The notes beneath the pieces are model-generated. The model did no database searches. It was given only the letters and a program-made list of their open reading frames with translations, and had not been told where the DNA came from. This document shows positions 1 to 11,505 of a DNA stretch of 64,000 nucleotides, in pieces. The number at the start of each line of letters is the position of its first letter. The first letter of the stretch is position 1. The DNA comes from Castor canadensis (Eukaryota > Chordata > Mammalia > Rodentia > Castoridae), in assembly GCF_047511655.1 (NCBI RefSeq), contig NC_133402.1, forward strand, positions 60,392,951 to 60,456,950, in the 5' to 3' direction. Made by a program: the position numbers and the translations under genes.

Positions 1-360
1 CTGAACCATGAAGAGTTAGTTATAGATATAATGCTATTGCAACATTAAATATTTCACTAAGGAGCATTTTTCTACTACCCTCTTTATATAATTTGACAAT
101 GATATAACTCTATTATCTATTTCCAACTTGTATTTTATACTTATCATCATGTATTTTGTTTTTCTTATTTGACATGAGAAGTTCCATTAAGTTTATTACA
201 CAATATTCTATTGAATGAATATATCATAGTGGAACTTAACTTCTGTTGAAGGATATTTACATTTTTTGTTTCCATAATTATGAAAAAATCTGCAATCCAT
301 ATTTCTATACATGTTTTTGTGCACATGAATACATTGAAAATATGTATAACTAGTAGTTGT
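1..360. other. AT-rich intergenic DNA, partly degenerate L1-like
   Basis: Bases about 165-350 resemble the antisense of an old L1 3' region (ATTGAATGAATATAT-type and ACATGTTTTTGTGCA-type phrases). Bases 1-165 show nothing recognisable. Low confidence in exact limits. Confidence -1.
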
Positions 361-790
361 GGCTTGATATTATGGATAGAATTTTGTCCCTCCACAAAGT
401 AGCAGCTCAGGATATGACCGTATTTGGACACAGAGTCATTGCAGACATATTTGGTTAAGATGAGGTCGCAGTGGTATAGGGTGGGCTCCTAAAGCACCAT
501 GTCTAGGTCCTTGTAACAGTATATGGCCATGTGAAGACACAGATGAAGAAAAATGCTTTGTGGAAATGGAAGTGGAGCTTGTGGTTAACTTGTCAAAAGC
601 AAACAAACACTCAGAGGTATCAGAAACTGGAAGAGGCAAGGAAAGGTCCTCCACTAGAGGCATCAAAGAGAGCACAACTGACAGCTTGGTTTAGGACTTC
701 TACCCTCCACCATTGTGACAGAATAGATTTAAATTACTTTCAGCCAGCCAGCTCATGGTACTTTGTTACAGAGGCTCTGAGCAACTAGTA
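360..790 (+). mobile_element. MaLR (MLT1-like) solo LTR
   Basis: The order of recognisable MLT1 phrases is kept: a GAATTTTGTCCCTCC start region, GACCGTATTTGG, GGCCATGTGAAGACACAG near 526, and a 3' end with GGTACTTTGTTACAG. It is heavily diverged. MaLR LTRs are old non-coding relics; no internal genes are present. Confidence -1.
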
Positions 791-799
791 TACTAGAAT

Positions 800-1440
800 A
801 TGTGCATATTTGTGTAAAGCTCTCTAAAGTGGTGGCACCAATTCTGTTCTCACTAAGAGTATATGACTATTCCCAGTGCTTTTCAGTCACTAATTTATGG
901 TAATATTAGACTTTCATTTTTTTCTAATTCAGTAAGTGTACTACACTGTTTCCCACATTTTATTCCTACATAGTAATTGCACAGTGTGAGGGATTTCAAT
1001 GTGAAAGTTTCATACATGCATATAATATATTATTCTATAATAGATATAATATATATAAAATATATGCATATAATAATTCTCCCACACACCCTCCTTTTAA
1101 TTATTTCTTGCAATTTTTGAATGGGTTTCCTTATGACTTTTTCAGACATGCATACGTTTCCTTGATGACCTGACATCGAATATCTTTTTTGTGTGTTTAC
1201 CTTTCAGATTTTTAAATGAATTACTAGTTTACAATTTATTGTTATTTTCTTAATTGCTTATTTTATTCTTATTGGCTTGTAGAAGTTTTTCATATATTCT
1301 GAGACCAATTCTTTGTTAGGTGTAACAATTGCAAATGACAATCCTCACCTCATCTCTTCATATTTCACTCTATTTTTGGTGTCAAAATGAACCCAAGTTC
1401 TTAATTTCAATGCACTGAATATACCAGGTCTTTACTTTAC
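800..1440 (-). mobile_element. Old L1 fragment (part 1 of a nested L1)
   Basis: Antisense L1 ORF2-like phrases are visible, for example around 1250-1330 (a TTATTGGCTTGTAGAAG...CATATATTCTG-type stretch) matching the L1 antisense segment with AGTTCTTTATATATTCTGG. It is interrupted at 1441 by a SINE. Confidence -1.
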
Positions 1441-1727
1441 TTTTATTTTTTTGAACTCAGGGCTTTGCACTGAGCTACACTTCCAGTTTTTTTTACTCTG
1501 GCCATTTTGGAGCTCTTGCTTTTTGCCCAGGCCAGCCTGGACCATGATCCTCTTATTTTAGTCTTCCCACTATCATTGAGATGACAGGTGCACACTACCA
1601 CGCTCACCTTTTTTCCATTGAGTTGGGGTCTTGTAAACTCTCCTAGGCTGGCCTGGAACCATGGTCCTCCCAATCTCAGCTTCCCAAGTAGCTAGGATTG
1701 TAGGCATGAGCCACTGGCACCTAGCAA
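1441..1727 (-). mobile_element. B1-like/ID composite SINE, minus strand
   Basis: It begins on the + strand with a T-rich run and the ID-type phrase GAACTCAGGGCTTTGCA, and ends with AGCCACTGGCACCTAGCA, the reverse complement of a B1-type head (GGTGCCAGTGGCTCA). In between are two B1-like blocks (GCCCAGGCCAGCCTGG and CTAGGCTGGCCTGG). It inserted into the surrounding old L1. Confidence -1.
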
Positions 1728-3088
1728 TCAGTATTCTTCTTCATAATTAATGCATTTAAAAAAATTCTTCCTTACCTTTAAATCATGAAAATATTCTGCT
1801 AAAATGTGTAGTTTTGTGTTTTTCAGGTTAAGCCTTTTTCCTGTGTAGAATTCTTTTTATTACCATTGACTGAGTAGTTTGTAATTTCTTCCATGGACTT
1901 GTAAGCATACATTAAGTTTCCATACAAGTGCTGATCTATTTCTATTCTCTGTAATGTTTCATTTATCTGCAGTATCATACAGTCCTAAGTAATAGTTCAT
2001 TTTCTAATTTTTGTGTTGGATGCTCACCTGAAAAACCTCCAGACTTTCTTCTTTCTGAGAATAAACACTAGATTCTTATTTCTGAATACCATTTCAGCTT
2101 CTTTCTGTACTGAGCCTTGTTCAGTTTTAAATATTTCCTAATTTTTACTTTTACTCTCCCTTTGGTCCATCTTTAAGATATCCCCTCTCAATTTTCAAAC
2201 ATATGATCACTTAAAAATATTTTTGGTATTAATTGTATTTTAGAATGAGGATAATGAAAACAGTCTCCATATAAAGAGGATTCCTTGGTATTGGTTGGGA
2301 CTTGCTTTGCAAATATCCAACTTCTGCTTGAAAATTAAATTGCATTTCCTTTAACTGTAAATTGCTATATTTAAGTTTGTTCATTAGAACAGAATTAACA
2401 ACAGTGTTGATTCAAATTTCCTCTATTAATTGCAAATAAATTACAGTAATGTTTTTTACTTGAACTGTTTGTTCTGTACACTTTTGCATTATGTTTTTGG
2501 AGATTATTTTACTAAGTATATGGAAGATTAGAAATACTATACTTTTTCAGCAAATTATACATTTTACCTTGATGTAGTGATTCTCATTGCTTTTAATAAC
2601 ACTTTTTTGGGCCTTAAATCTTTTTTATCTGGAAATGAAAGAGCAACACTTAAGATATATAAATGTATATATGTATATATATGTGTGTATACATATCTAT
2701 GTATATATACATACATGTGTGTATATATGTGTATGTATTATGTGTGTAAAATACATATAAATATGCACACATACTCCTATCTGTTATAAATATCAACCTT
2801 TCTGCATACTTGTGTTTTAAGTGTATCACTTGTAAACAGCATATGGAAGCATTAAAATACATAACTATAATGAATAAATAAATTTAATTCTTTTCTACTT
2901 AGTAGTGCTACATTTGAATTTATCATTTCAACGTATTCTGTTCTAATAAATCTGACCTGTCTGTGATTTATTTTTATTCCTTTACTGTCATTTACTTGAT
3001 AGCTCAGTCTTTCTTCCAGGCCCCCATTCCTTATTAAGTTTTGGAGGCTACTTGTTCTATAGCTAATCTTTAACTGTCTACCTTCAAA
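1728..3088 (-). mobile_element. Old L1 fragment (part 2) with AT microsatellite inside
   Basis: L1 antisense phrases continue, for example ATCACTTGTAAACAGCATAT near 2825, which matches the antisense of L1 ORF2. A (TATG/TA)n low-complexity stretch at about 2655-2770 has grown inside it. No reading frame survives. The assignment of 2060-2650 is weak. Confidence -1.
2655..2770. repeat. Alternating purine-pyrimidine (TA/TG)n tract
   Basis: An irregular run of TATA, TGTA and TGTG over about 115 bases. Short open frames on both strands here are simple-repeat artefacts. Confidence -1.
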
Positions 3089-3330
3089 TTTTTTATTTTT
3101 ATTTTATTTTATTGTTGTGCGTGTGGGGGTACATTGTGGCATTTACAAAAGTTCTTACAATATATCAAATATATCATACTTGAATTCACACCCTCCATTG
3201 TTCTCCTTTATACCCCCTCCCCACATTCCTGGAATAGTTTCAACAGGTCTTATTTTCCCATTTACATACATGTGTATGCAGTATTTGTACCATATTCACC
3301 CTTTATTAAAAACACTTGCATGAGCAGAGT
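3089..3330 (-). mobile_element. L1 3'-end fragment inserted in the older L1
   Basis: It starts with a poly-T/TTTTA tract (the A tail on the minus strand), followed by a pyrimidine-rich stretch with CCCCCTCCCC, the antisense of a G-rich rodent-type L1 3' UTR. The right limit is uncertain. Confidence -1.
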
Positions 3331-3660
3331 CTATGAGTAACCCATAGCTCCACTTTCCTTTTGAGCAACATATAGAACCTAGAATATTTTAGTCCTGATC
3401 ACTTCATTCTAGTTTTCCTGTCATTTTTGTCTAGTACTTTGTTTCCATTTATTTTTATATACAACTCATTATCTAAACTATTATTTTTACTGTATTTAGA
3501 TCTTGTTTTTACCTATCAACATGTATTTTTTATTCACCATTATTTCTTTCATCTTAAAGTTTCCTTCCTTGAGTGGCTATAAATGAGCAATGGGTGTGTG
3601 TGTGTGAAAATATCTTTATTTCATAATCACTCTGGATCAACAGCTTGGCTGTTAAAGAAT
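3331..3660 (-). mobile_element. Old L1 fragment (part 3)
   Basis: Antisense L1 ORF2-like AT-rich phrases (ATTATTTCTTTCATCTTAAAG and the AGCTTGGCTG region) continue the same orientation as parts 1 and 2. Diverged, moderate confidence. Confidence -1.
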
Positions 3661-4575
3661 TCATGAATTACTGATTTGTTTTTAAATACTTTGAAGATAG
3701 AGGTATTGAATCAGTTTCTGTGAATAATTTAAAAGAAGCCCTAATCTTTATTTGCAATGTATAAAGTTTCATACTTGTATGTATAGCTTATATTATGTAA
3801 ATTCTCAAAACCTTTGTTTGAGTAGCAGATTTTTAAAAACTTCCACCTAACTTTCCTAAGTAGCCAGAGTATTAAATCAACCCTTAGACCAATTTTTAAA
3901 GAAATGAATTTAGTTTGGATTTTAGTAGTTTGATTTAAGAGTATTCATTCCCAAACTCTAAATCCAAAAAATAGTTAGCTCTCTTTTATAATAAAGTCAG
4001 CCTTAGGATTCTGTTAGTCGTGGTCTAGAGCAGGGAAGGAGCCACGTTTTGCCATTTAGGCATGGCATTGGATTTTTAATGTCCTTCACGTCCTCTTCTG
4101 GCAAATATATACCATTTATCATGTGCCATCCACTCTACACCGCTTTTTGACATTCCTAGATGTTATAGAATGTCGCGTGAAGGTGATATAATATATCCTG
4201 TCCCCTTTGGACATATGCACTACACATAACCATGCTGACCTGGAAAAAATTTCTTAAATACTGAGAAATTGAAAGACATAAAACTTTAAAATTACTTAGG
4301 CGAAATGGTTTCCTTGGAGCAGTGAAGCAGGTCAGCTTGTCATCCTTCAACTGGAAGGTTCTGATGAGCAGGCATGGGTTCTCTTTTTCTTTGAACTGGG
4401 AAAGAAAATGAATGTTTATTCCTTCACTTCTCTTTCACATGGGCTTTCCGTGGAAGGCATTTCCTGACTCCTACTCCAGTCAGCTCCAGGCATTTTAGCA
4501 TTGGTGTCTTGTTGGCCCCCACTATCTTCTGGAATGCACTGTAGAGAAACAGCCCTGGACCAAGACTCAAGAGAA
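3660..4575. other. Unique intergenic DNA
   Basis: AT-rich unique sequence. I see no gene, RNA or clear repeat in it. Confidence -1.
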
Positions 4576-4579
4576 CCAG

Positions 4580-4685
4580 AATCTAGCCCAGACTATGTGA
4601 CCTTAAACCAGTGACACAATCTATCTGCTTCAATTTCCTCGTGTATAAAATGAAAATAGTACCTGCCCCACCTATCCTTCAAAAT
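4580..4685 (+). mobile_element. MIR SINE fragment
   Basis: The core MIR order is kept: CTATGTGACCTTAAACCAGTG, TCAATTTCCTCGTGTATAAAATG, then ATAGTACCTGCC. Confidence -1.
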
Positions 4686-4874
4686 GCTCTCTTACTCAAC
4701 CTGCCCACACCCATTAGTAAGAATTTTTCTGTATTACACTCAAGCTACATGAAAATAGACATTCTGGAGTTTTATAGGAATAATGTACATTTAAAATGAT
4801 TTGTGACAGAATGTTGGGCAAAACCATTAAGAAAAACTGATGCAGAAGAAAATGCTCTGTTCAGAGAAGGGAAA

Positions 4875-5384
4875 CATTCATTCACTCATTCATTCAACAA
4901 ATAAACTATCTCCCTTGTGCCAGGCACATGAGTGTCTCCTCTCCTTCAGTTTATTTTCTATTGGGAGGACCCTGTAAGTTAATGAGCAAGTAAATTCAGA
5001 AGGAAGGATCAGCAAGGTGTGATTCAAGGAGAGTGATGATATAGACAGAGACTGGGTAGCACATGGAGAGGTGACATTAAGATGAGATACGAATGTTGTA
5101 TGATGATAAGAGGGAAGGACAATTATTCAGACCTAAGACAGAAAAGAGCTTGCATGTTCAAAGGACAAAGCGCAGTGGACCAGGAGACAGTGGTTGTAGA
5201 AAGAGGCAGGAGCCAATCAAGTCAGCTTTTGTGAGTGGGATGAACATGTCTTTCTTTTACTTTAAGTGTGATCGGAGCCTCTTGAGGATTTTAAGATCAA
5301 CATCTTCTGGGAAGGTAGGGGAAGACTTTCACTGTTGAGAGGACTGAGTGTGCTGGTTAGGGAGAAACAAGAGAGACTGTAGGC
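4875..5384 (-). mobile_element. L2 3' part, minus strand
   Basis: It opens with the inverted L2 tail (CATTCATTCAACAAATAAAC...TGTGCCAGGCACATGAG) and continues through the typical antisense L2 body with GGAGCCTCTTGAGGATTTTAAG. A MaLR LTR interrupts it at about 5385. Confidence -1.
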
Positions 5385-5690
5385 TAGTGGCTTAATTTGC
5401 AGAGCTGCCATAACAAGGTACCACAGACTGAGAGTCTTAAAAAATGTATTTCTTTATAATTCTGAAGACTAGGAATATGCGATCTGGGCTTGGTATCTTC
5501 TCTTTGTGTCTTCATATGGTCTTCCTTCTGCTGCATGTGTCCATATTGGATGAGCCCACTCTTGCGACTACCTCTTTACAGACCCTATTTTCAATTGTAG
5601 TCGTATTGTGAAGTACTGAGTTAGGACTTCAATGTATGAATTTTTGCAGGGGAGGTCACAATCCAGCTCATAGTTGTAGAGCATATAATG
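5385..5690 (-). mobile_element. MaLR (MLT1-like) solo LTR, minus strand
   Basis: The + strand reads GCTGCCATAACAAGGTACCACAG at 5403 and ATGGTCTTCC further on. The reverse complement shows the MLT1 order: TTCATACATTGAAGTCCTAA, ATGAAGACACAAAG, GTGGTACCTTGTTATGGCAG. It sits within the L2 fragment. Confidence -1.
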
Positions 5691-6060
5691 TGACGAGAGG
5701 TGTAGCAGCATGACTGGCATGGCTCCTGTGGACCAACGGTGAGGGAAGACACCAGCCTGGTTGGAGTACAGTGTACACATGATGGTGTCACAGAAGTCAA
5801 GTTTTCAGTGGAAATTGAGCCCATGGCTGCTGAGGGTCTTGAATTCTGGCTGAAGATGTTTGATTTTTTGCTGTGGGTCATGGAGTGTCTTGAAAAGAAT
5901 CTGAGCAGTGAAGAAGAGCTATGTATTGACAATTAAGTAGCTAATTATGTGAAAACCATGGGTGAGGGGATTATGCCAGGAAACAGCTTGGGACACGAGG
6001 CTCAATTCAAGCCCATAGGGACATGAAAAGAAAGAAAAGAGGAAGAATGATCTTCAGGGA
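5691..6060 (-). mobile_element. L2 continuation, minus strand (weak)
   Basis: Phrases such as GTCATGGAGTGTCTTGAAAAG and AATCTGAGCAG resemble the inverted L2 body and would be the other half of the copy at 4875-5384. Diverged; 6060-6325 shows nothing recognisable. Confidence -1.
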
Positions 6061-6324
6061 TGAATTGCCAATACTTTTGGAGACAATGGGAGACAGGACT
6101 CCAACCTGTGATACTGAAAGAACCCTGAAAGGCAAGAACTGTCCTGCAAACTTGTGTTGGGATTATGGTCAGAGTGAATCAAGAAAACCCATCTGGTCTC
6201 TCTGCCCAAACCCTGTATCTACAGCCATGGTGGAGGCTGGATATATTGCCTCACTTGGCTGGAAAAACATGGATTCAAAGTTAGACATACTATTGCTCAA
6301 ATTTTAGCTCCTTCATTTACAGAT

Positions 6325-6475
6325 GTGATCTTAATCTCTGAGCAAATCACTTAATGTTTTAATCTTTCATTTCCCTAGCTGTCTAATGGGAATAATAAAT
6401 TACTTTTCCACACTTTCAGAGCTAAAATGCAGTAACGTGCTGGCTCATACTAGGTGTTCAATAAATGGCAGATTT
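6325..6475 (+). mobile_element. MIR SINE
   Basis: CTCTGAGCAAATCACTTAATG, TCCCTAGCTGTCTAATGGG and the MIR tail TAGGTGTTCAATAAATGG are in order. 6475-6770 is unique DNA with no feature seen. Confidence -1.
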
Positions 6476-6769
6476 CTTCTCATGCCCCTTGATGGAACAA
6501 ACCTGTGGAATGACAGAGCAGACAGATTTAGATGCACACGATATGTCTGAAGTGCTCTGGCAGGAGATGTGTGCTGATCATCTCATAGGAGTAGTGACGA
6601 TGGTGATGGCAGGGTTGGGTCTAGTGTGATTTCATGTGTGTCATTTCTGTCCACATATAGAAACTACCAGATACTGAATTAACAGCCAGAAAAAGGCCAC
6701 CAATAACCCATGTGGCCCTGGGTGTGTCTGTTGTAACTATCAATGTCGCTATTTGCTGTGTGCCTACAA

Positions 6770-6985
6770 TCTATCAGGGAAAGGATTTAGTTATTCACAT
6801 TTCATTGAACTCTAACAGCAGCCTTGCTGCCTTGGTCTCAGTGTATTGAGAAGTAAACTGAAGTTCAAACAAAGTAAGTAGCTTTCTCAGGACATCCATA
6901 GTTGGAAAACAGAAGAGCTTGGCGTATAACCTAGGTCTGTCTGATTGTAGAAACTTCTACTCTTTCCACTAATCTCTGCTGATTC
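6770..6985 (-). mobile_element. MIR SINE, minus strand
   Basis: Inverted MIR order: a TTATTCACATTTCATTGAAC region, GAAGTAAACTGAAG (from GAGGAAACTGAGG), then the internal promoter-derived end near TCTTTCCACTAATCTCTG. Confidence -1.
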
Positions 6986-7129
6986 CTTTTGTTAGCCTCT
7001 ATAAGTCTCAACATTTGAGCTACTAAATGGAACTAATTATGCATAACTTACTTCCTCATACTTAACCTTTCCCCAGTCTGTGTTGTAGGAAACAAATAAA
7101 AATATGTTCTGGTTAATATTGGTGCATTA

Positions 7130-7700
7130 TAAGCCATCCTAATCACTAGTGGTACAAACAACAATTTGATTAAACTCATGGATTTTGCATGTCATGAATT
7201 GGGAAACAAAATAGAAATGGCTTCACTTTGTTCCATGACGTCCAAGGCTTCAGCTGTGAAGTTTCAAACAGTTGGTGTGGGCAGTGACTCCACAGCTAGC
7301 AAATAAAATTATCTGGAGGTTCTGAGGTGACTCAGATGTTGGGCTTAGCTGGGGCTGTCAATCATATGGACAAGTATCCCTTTAGATGGCCTGCAGTCCT
7401 CCCAGCATGGCGTTCTCAGGTAGATTAACTTTTTACGTGGAGGCTCCAACCTTCAAACATGAGCATCCTAGCAAGCAAGGCAGAAGCTGCATTGCTGTTA
7501 TGATTTAGGCTGAAAAGTCCCATGGTACCCAAGCTATTGGTAAAAAGTGGTGCTCAAATTCAAGGGAAAGAGAAAGAGATTCCATCTTTCACTGGGAGAA
7601 GTGTCACTGAATTTTATAGCTGTTTTTACAAAAAGTACCACAGGATATAAAGGTTCAAGGAAAGTATAGGAGAGTGTTTAGGAATAATGTCTTGCTATAA
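7130..7700 (-). mobile_element. MaLR (MLT1-like) LTR, minus strand
   Basis: The + strand carries the inverted MLT1 phrases: TGGTACAAACAACAATTTGA near the start, GGGCTTAGCTGGGGCTGTC, then AAGGCAGAAGCTGCATTGC at 7478. This is the same family as the copies at 9200 and 32050. 6985-7130 and 7700-8665 are unique DNA. Confidence -1.
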
Positions 7701-8669
7701 TTAATGACATCATTGTTTTTTGGTCAGGGCGCTCTTCCTTGACAAACATAAAACAGTGTTGAACATAAACTGGATTTTGTTGTGAACAAGCTTTGCTTGC
7801 TCTTTCCTGAGGAGAAATGACTGAACTTAAAAACCAAAACCAACTAACCAACCAATCAAAAAAGCAAACTCCCTTGTCCTTAATAGCTTCTGCCCTACCA
7901 TCAAGCTTTGAGAGCAACTTGAAAATTCTGTAATCTAACTCAGTCAGTCTGGGGTCACAAAGATCTAGTAATATACCTGTTAAGGTGGGGGAGGGAGCAG
8001 TAAGTGATTCCAGCTGTTTAAAGTTCTGCTTTTCAACCTTTCTTTTTCCAAATTAACTACTCCTGGCTGAACCAATTTGGGTCACGTAGAAAGCGTCAGT
8101 TTGATTTTCTTTTTAAAAATAAGTTTCCATAAGTAGGTATAATTTATTTACTTTCTTCATTTATCCAGCTTAAATTATTCAGAGGCTGTGTTTTGGTGCT
8201 TAATTGGGCAAAGCATTAATGATCCTAGTGAAAGTGAGAGGCAATGGCTGTGTTTATGTGGGGCCTGTTCCTGTTAGATTCTGTTTTCTGAAATGGAGGG
8301 AGTTACTTATTTGTTAAAAACTATTGACCCAGATGAATTGCCCAAGATTCATTATTACCTTGCAGGTAGGGCCCTGGACCTGGCACTTACAGTGACTAAA
8401 GCCCTTCATCATTTTGCTTTTGTTTTTTTTAGCAAGGCTTTAAAGGACCACACCACAAGATCAAGTCAAGAATAAGGCAGGCAGCCTCACCACTATGCTG
8501 GTGATAATTGGTTACTTAAATGGTTATTGATGAAGGGATAAAGATTTTTTTAAAAAAATTTCAATCCCCAAGGTTACCTTTTCTGATTTGAAACTATTAT
8601 TTGTTGCTTATTTATCCTCTTTGCCTCTCTCCAAACCATCCTGTGTGAGAGAAAGATGGATTTTGGAAG

Positions 8670-8800
8670 TAGGCAAATGTGAATTGCTATTCTACACAAT
8701 TATGTGAGTGTGGGTAAGTTACTTAAAACTTTCTGAGGCCGTAATCAGATTACAATAACAATGGTAAAATAGCACCCACTGTTGTAAGGATGGAAGAAGG
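8670..8800 (+). mobile_element. MIR SINE
   Basis: ATTATGTGAGTGTGGGTAAGTTACTTAAAACTTTCTGAGG-type core (positions 8700-8738), followed by AATGGTAAAATAGCACCCAC. Confidence -1.
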
Positions 8801-9115
8801 TATATAGAGTATCTGACTCCCATTGCCAATTCTGGCATAGCCAATGGGATCTGTTAACTGTTGGGTTGCTTGATGTCTAATTTTTGAATCTAGAATGGTC
8901 CAAAAGAAGCAGTGCTCCATACAAAGGGCAGGGACTGGAAGCTCCTGAGGCCTGAATCTTTTAAGGCCAAACTTTTTCACTTTCATTCCCTCCACGGCAG
9001 GTTATTATTGCCTTTTCTCCAAGGGAACCAAATTAGGGTATGCCTGGCATTTCAGAGAATTGGGAAGCAGAATAAGAGAAAGATACCTTTACATTTATGG
9101 AACATTGACCACATG
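8800..9115. other. Unique intergenic DNA
   Basis: No gene or repeat recognised. 9115-9200 may be a MIR end on the minus strand (ATTTTCTCATTATTCCC). Confidence -1.
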
Positions 9116-9199
9116 TGACATACTGTTTCATACACATTTTCTCATTATTCCCAAACACAATCATTTGTTATTTTACAAGAGTCAGCTAGGCAGTTCTGA

Positions 9200-9520
9200 T
9201 GTGAACCAGGTTTGAATGGTATTGGCTGGGCTTGCTCATGTGTCCGTGATCAGCTCATGGGGTCAACTGGTGCTGACCAGGTTGGAATGTCCTTGGCTTT
9301 GTTGGAACCACTTAACTGTATTTCTCATGATCTCTGGCCCGCCTGCAGGTTTAGCCTGGGTTTGTTCCCATGGCAGTGGCGGAAGTCCAAGAAAGAAAAA
9401 GAAAACATGCGCACTACCATCCCACTGGCCAAAGCAAATCATATACCCACACTCTGGAGTTGGAGTGGGAGGTTACTTCTACAGGGGATACATTCGTAGA
9501 CACGAACAAATGGAGACCAT
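9200..9520 (-). mobile_element. MaLR (MLT1-like) LTR fragment, minus strand
   Basis: It contains the inverted MLT1 phrases CACTGGCCAAAGCAAATCATA (9424) and GAGTTGGAGTGGGAGGTTAC. Open frames through it do not resemble proteins. Confidence -1.
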
Positions 9521-9559
9521 GAAAGCACTTGACTTACCACAATAAGCACTGTTCTTACC

Positions 9560-9800
9560 CTCTAGAGATGGAGATTAGCACTGTTGTACCTGTGGGTCCC
9601 TGGTCTGCCTCCTGGTGTTTTTCTCTGTTGTGCTCTTTTCTCATGATCTACTGCTTGGAGATGTGTCCTAATAAAATCTATTTCCTCTCTTTATCATTCT
9701 TTCGTCTAAATTTGAAATTCCATGTACAATATTTGGGAGCAACCAATGGATCTTAACCAAACCCAGGATGATGACGTCAAGGAACGAAGCCGGTAAGTAA
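9560..9800 (+). mobile_element. Possible LTR 3' end with polyadenylation signal
   Basis: TGTCCTAATAAAATCT (AATAAA at 9671-9676) followed by a T/C-rich stretch and then GGGAGCAACCAATGG resembles the R/U5 layout of an old LTR. It is followed by the CRE at 9772 and by a near-consensus splice donor CGGTAAGT (GTAAGT at 9793-9798). Family not assigned; low confidence. Confidence -1.
9772..9779. promoter_or_regulatory. Perfect palindromic CRE, upstream copy 3
   Basis: TGACGTCA about 2 kb upstream of the ATG. It sits at the end of a segment that resembles an LTR 3' end (9560-9790), so it may have arrived with a retroelement. The context is CpG-poor. Confidence -1.
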
Positions 9801-9989
9801 GGTAGGTCTACTTAGTACAGAAAATCAGGGGAAAGGACAGGTACGTAATTTTATGGAGCATAAATAGAAGAAATTGAGCCAAATTTACATTTCTCCTCTA
9901 TATGCTGACTTCCTTGATTTTTGCTTGGATCAGCTTCAACTTCTCCGTATTATTCTTTCTGGATTCTGATACCAAAATCTGGAGAAGAC

Positions 9990-10015
9990 TTTTGTTTGTT
10001 TGTTTGTTTGTTTTT
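9990..10015 (+). repeat. (TTTG)n microsatellite
   Basis: About six TTTG units between unique sequence and a MIR. Confidence -1.
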
Positions 10016-10037
10016 GGTCTTGACTTGGGGTATTTGA

Positions 10038-10145
10038 TAGGTCTTTGACCTTGGGCAAGGAAGTAACCTAATGCCCTGAGCTTTCATTTCCTCCTGTGTG
10101 GAATGAGAATAACAGTGTGGGTGCTGATTTGTGGGTTAAAGGAAA
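10038..10145 (+). mobile_element. MIR SINE fragment
   Basis: GACCTTGGGCAAGGAAGTAACC, CATTTCCTCCTGTGTGGAATG, then AATAACAGTG keep the MIR order. Confidence -1.
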
Positions 10146-11040
10146 TCTGCTGATGAAAAACCTCTCCTGGTCTGAGTCCCCTGCAGCCACCATGAGTCAC
10201 TGCTCTCCTCCAAGACCTCTTGGTGCCTGAAATGCTGAAGAGTTTTATTTCACAACTGCAGTGCTCTGGGTGTGCTGCCAGGGAGGCACATGAAAGCTAG
10301 GCAGCACAGGGCTGTTAATAGATTTTATGGCAGTGTTGAATACCCCAACTACACTTATTAATTATAAGATGCTGTTTAGTCACTGTTGCAATATACACAT
10401 TTTGTTAATTGATTTGTATAGGCACATATCTAGCTATATAAAGAATGTGCAAGACCATAACACTTACAAAAGATGCTAATTGCCTTTACTGCCCTGTCTT
10501 CCTTCCCACAGGGGGAGCAAAGACTGAGAATCTCCAATGTAAAATCCAGTTCTTATAGGCAGGGTCCAGGAAACTTCTTGAGTCAATGAGTAAAGTAAAA
10601 AGTAAAAGGTTTTTATGTTTTCTTATCTACCTTATTTACAAACCACATTTTAATGAACCTTGAATTGCGACATTGACACGGCAGATATGGAAATAAGATC
10701 AGGGATTTATTCTGAGTCACTAGCTGATATTTATTGGGGACCTTTATGATCCTTTCCTGGTCTGGGGGTGTCTGAGGGTGTTGAGATGTCCATGGTCCTT
10801 GCACTTAGGGAACTGACAATAAATACTCCATGGCATGGCATAAGATTTTACAAGGCATGACGTCAAGTGGCCTGCTCTTGGAGACACGGGAGTGATAGTT
10901 TCTTGCAGGGAACTTCAAATGTGGGCCCTACTGCAGATTCAAGTTTGCCTTTTCCGATTTGGCTGGCCTAGCAGCCCCCGAGAACCGTGGCTGCCCCTGC
11001 TTCTCTGAGATGGCCCGGAGCCTGGCCACTGTCATTCAGG
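10146..11040. other. Distal upstream region of CLSTN2
   Basis: Mostly unique DNA. 10720-10830 looks like an inverted L2 tail (TATTTATTGGGGACC...CTTGCACTTAGGGAACTGAC). The CRE at 10858 is the only clear regulatory motif. Confidence -1.
10858..10865. promoter_or_regulatory. Perfect palindromic CRE, upstream copy 2
   Basis: TGACGTCA about 0.9 kb upstream of the ATG, just outside the CpG island. The flank reads TGACGTCAAG, as in the copy at 9772. Whether it is unmethylated and bound is unknown. Confidence -1.
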
Positions 11041-11473
11041 TCCATCCAGGTCAATGTACCCTGACAGACAACTCCTAGCAGCACTTACACTTTCCAGTTC
11101 CAGTGTGCGCCTGGCGCCCTCCCCAGACCAGGAGGCACAGGGAGTCGGGAGACCCGGCCAGCAACGCCCGCTGGCCCTGTCCTCTGCGGATGTCAACTCA
11201 AAGGCCACAACGTCTCCGCCGACGACCCTCAGGCCCCATGTGATCACTTTCTTGGGGAGCCCGCCATGCCTCCTGGTAGCAGCCGAAAGGGGGGCGCAAG
11301 GTCAGAGGGCTCCCCGGAGCCGCCCACCAGGGTCCTTTGGGAGCGAGGTGCTCCTGACTGTGAGGCAGGAGGACTGGGTGGAGAGTGCAGGGCGCAGGGC
11401 GATGGCGGAGGAAAGTTGGAAGCGGGAGCCGCGAGGCGGGGAGCGCGCAACCCCGCGCCGGTGTCCGCGTCTC

Positions 11474-11485
11474 ATGAATATGCAC
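11474..11485. promoter_or_regulatory. POU-dimer (MORE-like) motif near the CRE
   Basis: ATGAATATGCAC matches the palindromic MORE-type site (ATGCATATGCAT-like) bound by POU homodimers such as OCT and BRN factors at about 10 of 12 positions. It lies 20 bases upstream of the proximal CRE and is the only AT-rich island inside otherwise GC-rich promoter DNA. Motif match only. Confidence -1.
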
Positions 11486-11505
11486 GAGCCACCTCCCTCC
11501 CTCCG

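Noticed and set aside
7230..7245. Additional CRE-like words (TGACGTCC at about 7235, TGACGTCT at about 14244)
   Set aside because: Each misses the full palindrome by one base and lies away from the promoter or inside an LTR.
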